Of a DNA stretch of 12,594 nucleotides, positions 1 through 10,747 are shown piece after piece. How positions within the stretch are numbered: the first letter of the stretch is position 1; each line of letters starts with the position of its first letter. The translations under genes were made by a program, and so were the position numbers. The stretch is from NCBI GenBank assembly GCA_900754955.1, contig CAAEEV010000121.1, positions 1 to 12,594 on the forward strand. The letters run 5' to 3'. Below the pieces are notes generated by a model. The model was not told the origin of the DNA. It made no database searches and worked only from the letters and a program-made list of their open reading frames with translations. Source of the stretch: Eggerthellaceae bacterium. Lineage in GTDB: Bacteria > Actinomycetota > Coriobacteriia > Coriobacteriales > Eggerthellaceae.

Positions 1-957
1 GACGAGGCGGCGCGCCTGCGCCAGGATGCGCACGCCGCCGCTGCGCGCACGCAGGAGATCGCGCGCAGCCTCCCCTTCCCCGCCCGCGCCGATGCCGAAG
101 CGGCCATCGCGCAAGCGCGCACGGAGCTTTCCGCGCTGCAACAGGCCCGCGACGACGCCGAGCGCGCGCTGCACGCCTGCGTCGCTGCTGTTGACAGGGC
201 GGCCGCACGCTGCGAAACGCTTACCGAGCAGCTTGCAAACATCCCGACGGTCGACCGCATCGCCGCCGAGGGCGAGCTCACGCGCTGCGATGCCGAGCTC
301 GGCCAGCTCAACGCCGCCAAAGAAGAGCTCGCTGGCAGGCTGCAGCGCAACGGGGCGGTCGCCGAGCGCGTCGCCGTCCTCGCACGCCGCAGCGCCGACG
401 TCGAGGAGCGCTACGCCGACATCGCCGTGCTCGCCGACACCGCGGCGGGACGCCTGACGGGCCGCGCCCGCATCTCGTTCGAAACCTACGTCCAGAGCAT
501 CTACTTCGACCGGATCATCACCGCGGCGAACGCGCGCCTGGCCGTCATGACGGCGGGCCGCTACGAGCTCGCCCGCCGACGCGTCGCCACGTCGCTGCGC
601 GGACAGACGGGCCTCGACCTCGACGTGATCGACCACTACACCGGCAAGGCCCGCGACGCCTCGACGCTGTCGGGCGGCGAATCGTTCGAGGCGTCGCTCG
701 CCCTCGCGCTTGGCCTCTCCGACGTGGTTCAGCGCCAGGCGGGCGGCGTGCAGCTCGACACGATGTTCATCGACGAGGGCTTCGGCTCGCTCGACACCGA
801 GGCGCTCACGCGCGCCGTCTCTGCGCTCACGACGCTCACGGGATCCGACAAGCTCGTCGGCATCATCAGCCACGTGGAGGAGCTCAAAAGCGCCATCGAT
901 CGCAAGATCGTCGTCAAGCGCGGACGGGAGGGATCGACGCTTTCGCTCGAGATTTAG
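1..957 (+). CDS. sbcC: SbcC/Rad50-type exonuclease ATPase subunit, 3' part
   Basis: This is the C-terminal 318 residues of an SMC-like ATPase; the gene begins before the window. With SbcD, SbcC forms a nuclease that opens hairpins and trims double-strand breaks. Residues 1 to about 140 are a charged, Ala-rich coiled-coil arm (runs of Glu, Arg, Gln, Leu). The ATPase C-lobe follows: the segment starting RISFETYVQSIYF, the ABC signature LSGGESFEASLALALGLSD (about residues 223-241), Walker B LDTMFIDEGFGSLD (about 251-264) and the switch histidine in GIISHVEELK (about 287-296). LSGGESF and DEGFGSLD are typical of SbcC and separate it from SMC and RecN. Family members run near 1,000 residues, so about two thirds, including Walker A and the zinc hook, lies outside. 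A partner sbcD would be expected just upstream. It ends with TAG, 172 bases before gdhA. Confidence 0.93.
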   Translation, partial: DEAARLRQDAHAAAARTQEIARSLPFPARADAEAAIAQARTELSALQQARDDAERALHACVAAVDRAAARCETLTEQLANIPTVDRIAAEGELTRCDAELGQLNAAKEELAGRLQRNGAVAERVAVLARRSADVEERYADIAVLADTAAGRLTGRARISFETYVQSIYFDRIITAANARLAVMTAGRYELARRRVATSLRGQTGLDLDVIDHYTGKARDASTLSGGESFEASLALALGLSDVVQRQAGGVQLDTMFIDEGFGSLDTEALTRAVSALTTLTGSDKLVGIISHVEELKSAIDRKIVVKRGREGSTLSLEI

Positions 958-1000
958 GCGTACCCCGCCCCGAACAGGCGCTTTGTTACCGCTCTATTAA

Positions 1001-2461
<1,461 letters not shown>

Positions 2462-2497
2462 ACTCAACGCTCAACGAAATCTCAGCACCTGCTTAAC

Positions 2498-2533
2498 GAA
2501 GAGGGGCGGATCCGCACGGGTCCGTCCCTCTTC
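2498..2533 (+). terminator. Rho-independent-like terminator after gdhA
   Basis: A 16-base-pair stem with two G-T wobbles: arm 2498-2513 (GAAGAGGGGCGGATCC) pairs with 2518-2533 (GGGTCCGTCCCTCTTC) around the tetraloop GCAC. It begins 37 bases after the gdhA stop and lies between convergent genes. The following bases, ACGTTTCATG, give only a poor T-tract, so termination strength is uncertain, but the stem is far longer than chance predicts. On the minus strand the same stem could stop read-through from the gene ending at 2652. Confidence 0.65.
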
Positions 2534-2651
2534 ACGTTTCATGTGTGGCGCATGTGCGGCACGCCACGTGAGCGGGCACGCGCGCCCGCAGCCTTCGCAG
2601 CCTGTCCGCACGCCGTGCCGCACGTGCGCTCGCAGCACAAGTACTGCGCGA

Positions 2652-3632
2652 TCAGAGCCCGTCGACCACGCGCGCCGACGACACGTTGCTCGACGTGACG
2701 AGCACGACGCCCACCTGACCCTCGGTCGGCGAGGAGATCACGAACGTGCCGCCCTGAAACTCGCCCTCGGTCGAGATGTCCTCGAAATCGCTCGTGACGA
2801 TGACGTCGTCGATGCCCGTCATCGAGGACAGATAGTCGGCACGCGGCGTAAGACACACCACCACGTCGACCCCCTGCTCCTCGAAGAAGCTGCGCACTTC
2901 GTCGAGCCGCACGTGCGAAGCGTACACCTGCACCGCGAACACGCCGACGCGGCGATCGCCGATCGTGAGCACCTGCGGATCGAGATAGCGATCGAGGTTC
3001 GCAGGATCGAGCGTGAGCACGTCGGCGCCCTTGCGCTCGTAGAGATCGCGCACGTCGGAGACGAACACCGCCTTGTCGACGCCCGCGTTCGACTGGGAGA
3101 GCAGCGAGAGGATGTCGAGGCCGATACTGAGGCCGCCCGCCGACACGTCGGCGGAGCCGTTGTCGGCTGCAGCGTCGTCGGAGGACGACGCACCGCCAGA
3201 GGAGCCTTCCGCCATTGCGCCATCAGACGAGGTTTCGTCAGACGATGCGCCACCGGCAGCAGCGGAAGCGTCAGAAGATGTAGCAGCACTGGAGCCGTCG
3301 GCGCCTGCTGCTGCGGCATGCGCGGCGGCGCCGTCACCTGCATCGTGAGCGGAGTCGGCATCCGCCTCCCCACCAGCCACATCCGCGCCCTCGGCGCTTC
3401 CGTCCGCTTCTCCGCCAGCCGCATCCACATCGGCGGGCTCATCCTCGGGGACCACACCCGGATACACGATGGCGAGGTAGCCGTCCATGTTGCCCACCGT
3501 ATCGTCGACGAACGACGCCGCAACGTTCCACGAGCGTCCCGTCGCGAAATAGCCGATGAGCACCGCACCGGCAAATACGACGAGAAGCCCGAAGACGACC
3601 AGGGCGATCTTTTCGCGCGTGCGCTTTTCCAT
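2652..3632 (-). CDS. Membrane-anchored protein, low-complexity linker, possible degenerate metallophosphoesterase-like domain
   Basis: 326 residues with a cytoplasmic basic N-terminus (MEKRTREK), one hydrophobic helix at about 9-29 and an outside portion by the positive-inside rule. Residues 64-166 are a striking Ala/Ser/Asp/Gly/Glu-rich, probably disordered linker. The C-terminal part (about 168-326) alternates short hydrophobic strands and helices: RVGVFAVQVYAS (228-239), a helix, GVDVVVCLTPRA (254-265), GIDDVIVTSDFE (273-284), GGTFVISSP (294-302) and GQVGVVLVTSS (305-315). The order and spacing recall the second half of 5'-nucleotidase or CapA-like metallophosphoesterases (strand ending near SHLG, then a GGHSH loop). 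The metal-binding histidines are absent: LTPRA and VTSDFE sit at those places. I infer a catalytically dead relative; the likeness is from memory and weak. There is no Shine-Dalgarno, and a promoter lies almost at the start codon. It is the last gene of the minus-strand run, 77 bases after the permease. Confidence 0.7.
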   Translation of the reverse strand: MEKRTREKIALVVFGLLVVFAGAVLIGYFATGRSWNVAASFVDDTVGNMDGYLAIVYPGVVPEDEPADVDAAGGEADGSAEGADVAGGEADADSAHDAGDGAAAHAAAAGADGSSAATSSDASAAAGGASSDETSSDGAMAEGSSGGASSSDDAAADNGSADVSAGGLSIGLDILSLLSQSNAGVDKAVFVSDVRDLYERKGADVLTLDPANLDRYLDPQVLTIGDRRVGVFAVQVYASHVRLDEVRSFFEEQGVDVVVCLTPRADYLSSMTGIDDVIVTSDFEDISTEGEFQGGTFVISSPTEGQVGVVLVTSSNVSSARVVDGL

Positions 3633-3642
3633 AATGAAGTCG

Positions 3643-3669
3643 ATTATAGCCGCTTGCGATCGGCTTCAA
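3643..3669 (-). promoter_or_regulatory. Sigma-70-type promoter, probably giving a near-leaderless mRNA
   Basis: On the minus strand a perfect -10 hexamer TATAAT (3648 down to 3643) is preceded, across a short 15-base spacer, by TTGAAG (3669 down to 3664). Only ten bases, CGACTTCATT, separate the -10 from the ATG at 3632. A start site about seven bases below the -10 would leave a leader of roughly four bases. No ribosome-binding purine run is present, which fits leaderless translation. The -35 is imperfect and the spacer is shorter than the usual 16-18. Confidence 0.55.
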
Positions 3670-3709
3670 GCAGCGAAGCGACACGCGTCACGAAGAAAGA
3701 ACGGACGCG

Positions 3710-4696
3710 TTACCGCGTATCCGCATCGCGCGCGCCATCCCCGCCGTCGGATGCAACCACCGCACCGGCATCCTCCGCAGGTGCAACCGCATTGGAGCCG
3801 CCGTCGCGCTGCGTGACGAGAAACACCATCACAACGATGAGCGCGCAGCCTGCAATGTCGAACGGCCCCACGTACGTGCCGAGCCACAGCGCCGAGATGA
3901 CCGTCGCCGCCACCGGCTCGATACTTCCCACGAGCCCCGCGAGCATGGGGCCCGCGTCTTTGAGACCGTGAAGGAACAGCAGGTAGGCGCAGAACGTGCC
4001 GAACACGATCATCGCGATCATCGCCGCCACGATCTCGGGCGTCACCTGCACGTCCATCGTCCACGGCTGCACGGCCGCGTTCGCCACAATCGCAGCGAAC
4101 ACCATGGCGAGCGAGGTGACGGGCAGGCTGCCCCAGCGGTTGAGCAGCTTTTCAGGCAGCAGCGTGTAGAACGCGAGCGAGACCGCCGATCCCATGCCCC
4201 AGAGCAACCCGAGCGGCGAGATGGAAAGCGAGCCGAGGTTGCCCTTCGTAGCGATGCACACCGCGCCGGCGAGCGCCATCACCACCGCGAGCAGCTCGCG
4301 CTTGAGCGGCCGGCGGCGCATCGTGATGCAGGTGAACAGCATGATGATGATAAGACCCATGCGTTCGAACACCGTCGCCGTGCCCGAGTTCGTATGCGAG
4401 ATGCACGACACGTAGCAGATCTGCACGAGCAGCACGCCAAGCAGCGAGAACACGAACACGCCGCCCACCGACCGTCGGTCGCGCAGCAGCGCAACGAGCC
4501 CCTGTCGGTTCGCGACGAGGCACGCAACGAGGTACATGAGCGCCGCGCCCGCCAGACGCAGGCAGATCACCCACGACACCGGCACGCCGTAGATCGCCGT
4601 CAGCAGCTGAGCGCACGTTCCCGAAAAGCCCCAGCAGATGCCGCCGAGCGCCACGCACAGCACGCCGCGCAGCACGCGCCCGCTCGCAAACCCCAT
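3710..4696 (-). CDS. EamA/DMT-superfamily permease
   Basis: 328 residues with about ten hydrophobic helices arranged as two EamA-type halves, placing it in the drug/metabolite transporter superfamily of inner-membrane carriers. Half one begins VLCVALGGICWGFSGTCAQLL (about 12-32) and carries SHTNSGTATVFERM (100-113), the conserved region after helix three. Half two begins SPLGLLWGMGSAVSLAFYTLLPEKL (160-184) and ends with the typical SIEPVAATVISALWLG (258-273) and GCALIVVMVFLV (283-294). A hydrophilic Ala/Gly/Asp tail (298-328) follows. The substrate cannot be read from sequence; relatives move amino acids, nucleosides or other metabolites. The start at 4696 has GGGGAGG at 4702-4708, five bases upstream. 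An upstream in-frame ATG at 4828 would add a Cys/Arg-rich, non-membrane stretch with no ribosome site and was rejected. It follows uvrA by 150 bases and may be cotranscribed. Confidence 0.9.
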   Translation of the reverse strand: MGFASGRVLRGVLCVALGGICWGFSGTCAQLLTAIYGVPVSWVICLRLAGAALMYLVACLVANRQGLVALLRDRRSVGGVFVFSLLGVLLVQICYVSCISHTNSGTATVFERMGLIIIMLFTCITMRRRPLKRELLAVVMALAGAVCIATKGNLGSLSISPLGLLWGMGSAVSLAFYTLLPEKLLNRWGSLPVTSLAMVFAAIVANAAVQPWTMDVQVTPEIVAAMIAMIVFGTFCAYLLFLHGLKDAGPMLAGLVGSIEPVAATVISALWLGTYVGPFDIAGCALIVVMVFLVTQRDGGSNAVAPAEDAGAVVASDGGDGARDADTR

Positions 4697-4846
4697 GAGA
4701 TCCTCCCCTTCGATTTCCCCTGCAGCGCCCGCAGGCACCGTCGCTTCTTCCGCGTCACCCGTCGCTGCCACGCACACTCGCAGGTCCGCGCGCCCGCACC
4801 AACACCAGCCGCGCCGCCCGCATCGCATGCAGGCAGCGCGCCTGCG

Positions 4847-7750
<2,904 letters not shown>

Positions 7751-7849
7751 TCGAACCCCATCTATCCTGATCAGCCATGCAAGCGAGCGCATCGCCCAAG
7801 GCGATGCCCGCCCCCTGCGCGGCATGCATTTCTCGTATTCCGACCCGTC

Positions 7850-7855
7850 ATTGTA
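7850..7855 (-). promoter_or_regulatory. Probable -10 element of the uvrA promoter
   Basis: On the minus strand TACAAT (five of six to TATAAT) lies about 100 bases upstream of the uvrA start, in an AT-rich patch within GC-rich DNA. No good -35 sits at 16-18 bases; the region that should hold it is overlapped by the LexA-like box, as expected for a repressible promoter. The transcription start would fall near 7843. Confidence 0.4.
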
Positions 7856-7866
7856 GTACAGAAAAA

Positions 7867-7880
7867 CGAAACTATGTTCG
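7867..7880 (-). promoter_or_regulatory. Putative LexA (SOS) operator upstream of uvrA
   Basis: The minus strand reads CGAACATAGTTTCG, an imperfect palindrome with outer CGAA/TTCG arms. Against the Bacillus and mycobacterial consensus CGAAC-N4-GTTCG the left arm is perfect and the right arm has one mismatch (TTTCG). It lies 12-25 bases upstream of the -10 hexamer, where LexA binding would block RNA polymerase. uvrA is a classical SOS gene in many bacteria. The call rests on pattern and position only. Confidence 0.45.
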
Positions 7881-7925
7881 CAATACTGAAAAGAGCACAG
7901 CGCAACGGCAAGCGCATGGCAAATG

Positions 7926-8169
7926 GATGACAAATGGACAGGTCGTTTGCCTTCAAGCGTTTTTCTGATGGCGAACGGACAGGTCGTTTGCCATCAGGTC
8001 CTTTTCAGAAGATGGCGAACGACCGGGTCGTTTGCCATAGAACCTTTTCCTGGCGGTGCAACCATAAGCGAGCGCAAACCACCGCGAACGAATGTTTCAC
8101 GTGAAACATTTCACGTGCGCCTGCCGACAACGATGGCGGCGACGGTGACAGACGGACAGATCGCTTGTC
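7926..8169 (+). repeat. Four related 26-base hairpin repeats, same orientation
   Basis: Copies are at 7926-7951, 7967-7992, 8011-8036 and 8144-8169. Copies 1 and 2, and copies 2 and 3, each match at 23 of 26 positions; copies 1 and 4 match at 20 of 26. Copies 1-3 share the tail GGTCGTTTGCC. Copies 2 and 3 fold on themselves: ATGGCGAACG (7968-7977) with CGTTTGCCAT (7985-7994), and ATGGCGAACGA (8012-8022) with TCGTTTGCCAT (8028-8038), each with one G-T pair. Copies 1-3 are each followed within about ten bases by a T-rich run (7959-7966, 8000-8006, 8043-8050). Spacing is 41 and 44 bases for the first three; parS lies between copies 3 and 4. They could be iteron-like protein sites, a REP-type family or transcription stops. 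Confidence 0.8.
8091..8110. promoter_or_regulatory. parS: parS chromosome-segregation centromere site (ParB binding)
   Basis: A perfect 20-base palindrome, AATGTTTCACGTGAAACATT, whose 16-base core at 8093-8108 matches the bacterial parS consensus TGTTNCACGTGAAACA and contains the actinobacterial GTTTCACGTGAAAC exactly. ParB loads on such sites as a CTP-dependent sliding clamp, and ParA then moves the origin region. A second, partial half-site (TTTCACGTGCGC, 8109-8120) abuts it. Chromosomal parS sites usually cluster around the replication origin, so this locus may be origin-proximal, though no origin genes lie in the window. Confidence 0.9.
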
Positions 8170-8195
8170 GCTTGTCGCTTATCGCTTGCCGTTTG
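8161..8195 (+). repeat. Tandem 7-base repeats (TCGCTTG)
   Basis: Four near-identical heptamers in a row (TCGCTTG, TCGCTTG, TCGCTTA, TCGCTTG) and a fifth degenerate unit (CCGTTTG), ending 17 bases before the xerC stop. The first unit is the tail of the fourth hairpin repeat, and the same TCGYTTG word is the 3' arm of the other three, so the array probably grew from that arm by slippage. Confidence 0.75.
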
Positions 8196-8212
8196 CCACC
8201 CGCCTGCCGCCG

Positions 8213-9160
8213 TTACGCGCGCGGATGCGCTTGAGCGTGCACGGCACGGAGGCGATCGGGGGAAACATGCGTGTAGATCTGCGTGGTGGACAGACTCGCA
8301 TGGCCGAGCATTTCCTGCACGCTGCGCAGATCGGCACCGCCCGTGAGCATATCAGTCGCAAACGTGTGACGCATCGCATGCGGCGACAGCCCCTCGTCGA
8401 GCCCTGCTGCACGCAGCGTCGCCTTGAACATCTTGCGAATGGCATCGGTAGAGAAACGGTTGCCGCGCGACGACACGAAGAAGTACGGGCACGAACGCCC
8501 GCGCAACAACTTCGGCCGCGCGGCGAGCGCATAGGCGCGCATCGCTTGGATCGCGAGGTCGTGGATCGGCACGATGCGCTCCTTCGCACCCTTGCCGAAC
8601 ACCTTGACGCGCCGCGCGTCGAGATCAACGTCGTCCAAAAGGAGCCCCGACGCCTCCGACACACGCGCGCCGCACGCGTAGAGGAACTCGAGCAGCGCGA
8701 GGTCGCGCGCATCCTCCGCCGTCTGGCGCTGCTCGTTGCCCGCGAGATCGCGCTTCGCGTGAACCGACAACAGGCGTGCCATATCGGCGGGCTTGATGAC
8801 TTTCGGCAGACTCCGCGGCGTCTTCGGTCCCTGCAGAACGCTCGCAGGATCAACGTCGATGCGACCGATCACGTTGAGCCATCGGAAAAGCGCGCGCAGC
8901 GACGAGAGGCGGCGGTTGATCGTGGAGCGCGCGTAACGCGCCTGATCGAGCTCGCCGAGATAGCCGCGCAGCTGCTTGTGCGTGACTCTCAGCGGGTCGA
9001 GGCGCACCCGATGCGCCCAGCGCAGGTAGTCGAGCAGGTCGATGCGGTAGTTGCGCACGGTATGGACCGACGCGTTGCGCTCGGCGGTCAGCGCGACGCA
9101 GAAGCCCTCAACCTCATCAAAGCCGGGAAGGTCCTCGTCGCGCACCTCATCGGCGCTCAT
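8213..9160 (-). CDS. xerC: Tyrosine recombinase XerC/XerD family
   Basis: 315 residues, the normal length of a site-specific recombinase that resolves chromosome dimers at dif. The N-terminal SAM-like core-binding domain covers about 14-98 (VEGFCVALTAERNASVHTVRNY ... RRLSSLRALFRWL). All six active-site residues are present with family spacing: Arg166 in ACGARVSEA, Lys190 in VFGKGAKER, His261 and Arg264 in HAMRHTFAT, His287 in LGHASL and the nucleophile Tyr296 in TTQIYTHV. The start at 9160 overlaps the trmFO stop as ATGA, implying translational coupling; the longer frame to 9226 runs inside trmFO and encodes Cys/Arg-rich sequence. Its place after trmFO matches the XerC/CodV position in Firmicutes clusters, which is why xerC is preferred over xerD; sequence alone does not separate them. 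parS lies about 100 bases beyond its stop. Confidence 0.93.
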   Translation of the reverse strand: MSADEVRDEDLPGFDEVEGFCVALTAERNASVHTVRNYRIDLLDYLRWAHRVRLDPLRVTHKQLRGYLGELDQARYARSTINRRLSSLRALFRWLNVIGRIDVDPASVLQGPKTPRSLPKVIKPADMARLLSVHAKRDLAGNEQRQTAEDARDLALLEFLYACGARVSEASGLLLDDVDLDARRVKVFGKGAKERIVPIHDLAIQAMRAYALAARPKLLRGRSCPYFFVSSRGNRFSTDAIRKMFKATLRAAGLDEGLSPHAMRHTFATDMLTGGADLRSVQEMLGHASLSTTQIYTHVSPDRLRAVHAQAHPRA

Positions 9161-10632
9161 CGCGTGCCGCCCGCAGCGTCGGCATCCGCAAGGGGTTCCT
9201 CGCTCGCGCCGCCATCCGCAACGCACGCCTCCGCAGCGCCGTCCTCGCTCGCCGCACTTTCCCCGTCGATCGGCAGCAGCCCCGCACGCACAAGATCAGC
9301 ACGGTAACGCAGAAGCGCCTCTTCGCCGCGCGCCGCGTAGGCAGCGTAGCGATCGCGCTTGTTGCGCACGCGCTGCGCGAGCGGTGCGAGGATGCCGAAG
9401 TTCACGTGCATCGGCTGATAGTCGACGGTTGCAGGATCGGTCGCATAGACAAGCAGGGCGCCGAACACCGTCTCGGGCGGCAGCGCAGGCGCCGCTGTGT
9501 CGGCAAGCACGGCCGCCACGGCGAGCGCCACATGGAGGCCCGAGCGAATCGCCTCGCAGTAGCCCTCGGTGCCGGCGAGCTGGCCCGCCACGTACACGGG
9601 CACGCCGAGCTGCGCCGCCGTGCGCTCAAAGCGCAGATTCGCGTCGAGCAGGCGCGGCGCGTCGAGGAACGTGTTGCGGTGCATCACGCCGTAGCGCGCG
9701 AACTCAGCGTTCTCAAGGCCGGGGATCATGCGGAACACGCGCCGCTGCTCGGGGAACGTGAGGTTCGTCTGGAACCCCACGAGGTTGTAGCTCTGCCCCT
9801 GCGCATCCTCGGCGCGCAGCTGAACGGCCGCCCACGGACGCCGCCCCGTGCGCGGGTCGGTGAGGCCCACGGGCTTGAGCGTGCCGAAGCGCGGCGCGTC
9901 GTGGCCCTTTCGCGCAATCTCCTCGATCGGCTGACACGCCTGAAACAGGTCTTTCGTCTCGAAGTCGCGGCGGATCACGCGGTCGGCGGCTACAAGCTCC
10001 TCGATGAAGCGATCGTACTCGTCCTTGTCGAACGGAGCGTTGAGGTAGTCGCCCGCCCCCTCGCCTGCGTCCTCGTAACGGCTCTGGCGGAAAAGGCGGT
10101 CGTAGTCGAGCGAGTCGGCCATCACGATGGGCGCCGCCGCATCGTAGAAAGCGAGGTGCTCCTCCCCCGTGAGCGCCGCGATATCGGCCGCAAGCGCATC
10201 GGAGGTGAGCGGACCCGTCGCCACGACGAGCGCACGCGACGAGCGCGCCTCCTCGGCAAGCGAGCGCACCTCGCGCCGCTCAAACGTGATGAGCGGATGA
10301 GCCTCAACCGCTTCGGTCACCGCCCGCGAGAACGCGACGCGGTCGACAGCAAGCGCCCCGCCCGCAGGGACGGAGCAGGCGCGCGCGTATGCGTACAGGC
10401 GCGAGCCGAGCACATCGAGCTCGCGTTTGAGCATGCCCGCCGCGCTTTCGGGCTTCGTGCTTTTGAGGGAGTTCGAACAGACGAGTTCAGCGCAGTCGTC
10501 GGTTTTGTGCACCGGCGTGGGGGTTGCAGGGCGCATCTCCACGAGCCGCACCGCAATGCCGCGGTCGGCCAGCTGGAGCGCGGCCTCGCTGCCCGCCAAG
10601 CCGGCGCCGATTATCGTTACGTATTCGTTCAT
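9157..10632 (-). CDS. trmFO: Methylenetetrahydrofolate-tRNA (uracil-5-)-methyltransferase TrmFO
   Basis: 491 residues. TrmFO is an FAD and folate enzyme that makes ribothymidine at position 54 of the tRNA T-loop, using 5,10-methylenetetrahydrofolate. The N-terminal FAD fold has GAGLAGSEAA at 9-18. The two functional cysteines are in place: Cys52 in ELVCSNSLKS and Cys233 in FQACQPIEEIA. Other signatures are GTLKPVGLTDPRTGRRP (250-266), VGFQTNLTFPEQRRVF (285-300), MHRNTFLD (317-324), AGQLAGTEGY (349-358) and YQPMHVNFGI (405-414). Relatives are about 435-445 residues; here about 37 extra residues (455-491) form an acidic, Ala-rich tail. The start at 10632 is set by the FAD motif; the ribosome site is weak. 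A 115-base GC-rich spacer with no clear signal separates it from the upstream DUF2442 gene. xerC overlaps its stop. Confidence 0.96.
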   Translation of the reverse strand: MNEYVTIIGAGLAGSEAALQLADRGIAVRLVEMRPATPTPVHKTDDCAELVCSNSLKSTKPESAAGMLKRELDVLGSRLYAYARACSVPAGGALAVDRVAFSRAVTEAVEAHPLITFERREVRSLAEEARSSRALVVATGPLTSDALAADIAALTGEEHLAFYDAAAPIVMADSLDYDRLFRQSRYEDAGEGAGDYLNAPFDKDEYDRFIEELVAADRVIRRDFETKDLFQACQPIEEIARKGHDAPRFGTLKPVGLTDPRTGRRPWAAVQLRAEDAQGQSYNLVGFQTNLTFPEQRRVFRMIPGLENAEFARYGVMHRNTFLDAPRLLDANLRFERTAAQLGVPVYVAGQLAGTEGYCEAIRSGLHVALAVAAVLADTAAPALPPETVFGALLVYATDPATVDYQPMHVNFGILAPLAQRVRNKRDRYAAYAARGEEALLRYRADLVRAGLLPIDGESAASEDGAAEACVADGGASEEPLADADAAGGTR

Positions 10633-10747
10633 GCGAGAAGCATACCCCACGCCGCGCCGCGCAGCACGGCGCAACGGGCGGCACACCCCGCATCCCCACG
10701 AAACGAACGCCGAGCGGCGCCACTCCCTACCGTCGACCGCCGAAACG

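Larger units (their letters stand above)
7751..8212. other. Gene-free region between xerC and uvrA with parS and repeats
   Basis: 462 bases without a credible gene. From the uvrA side it holds the untranslated leader (7751 to about 7843), a -10 element and a LexA-like box (7850-7880). Next come three 26-base hairpin repeats (7926-8036), a perfect parS palindrome (8091-8110), a fourth diverged repeat (8144-8169) and tandem 7-mers (8161-8195) just before the xerC stop. By hand count 7861-7980 is about 47% G+C against about 70% for nearby coding DNA. An 11-base inverted repeat (AACGGCAAGCG at 7904-7914 and CGCTTGCCGTT at 8183-8193) brackets the repeat block. A 103-codon open frame across it (7923-8234) has no ribosome site and follows the repeats. 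Confidence 0.8.

Noticed and set aside
2541-2570. Hairpin GTGGCG/CGCCAC as a terminator for the minus-strand membrane protein gene
   Set aside because: Only six solid pairs around an 11-base loop and no T-run on either strand.
4697-4828. Extended N-terminus of the EamA permease
   Set aside because: The 44 extra residues are Cys/Arg/Gly-rich and non-hydrophobic, while the ATG at 4696 has a strong ribosome site and precedes the first membrane helix.
7904-8195. CRISPR array
   Set aside because: Only four repeats, diverged at up to 6 of 26 bases, with unequal gaps of 15-107 bases that are not spacer-like and no cas genes nearby.
8040-8212. dif site for the Xer recombinase
   Set aside because: No 28-base pair of 11-base inverted arms around a 6-base centre resembling known dif sequences; the palindrome present is parS.
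7923-8234. 103-codon plus-strand open frame across the repeat and parS region
   Set aside because: It has no Shine-Dalgarno, its sequence is dictated by the hairpin repeats and parS, and it overlaps the end of xerC.
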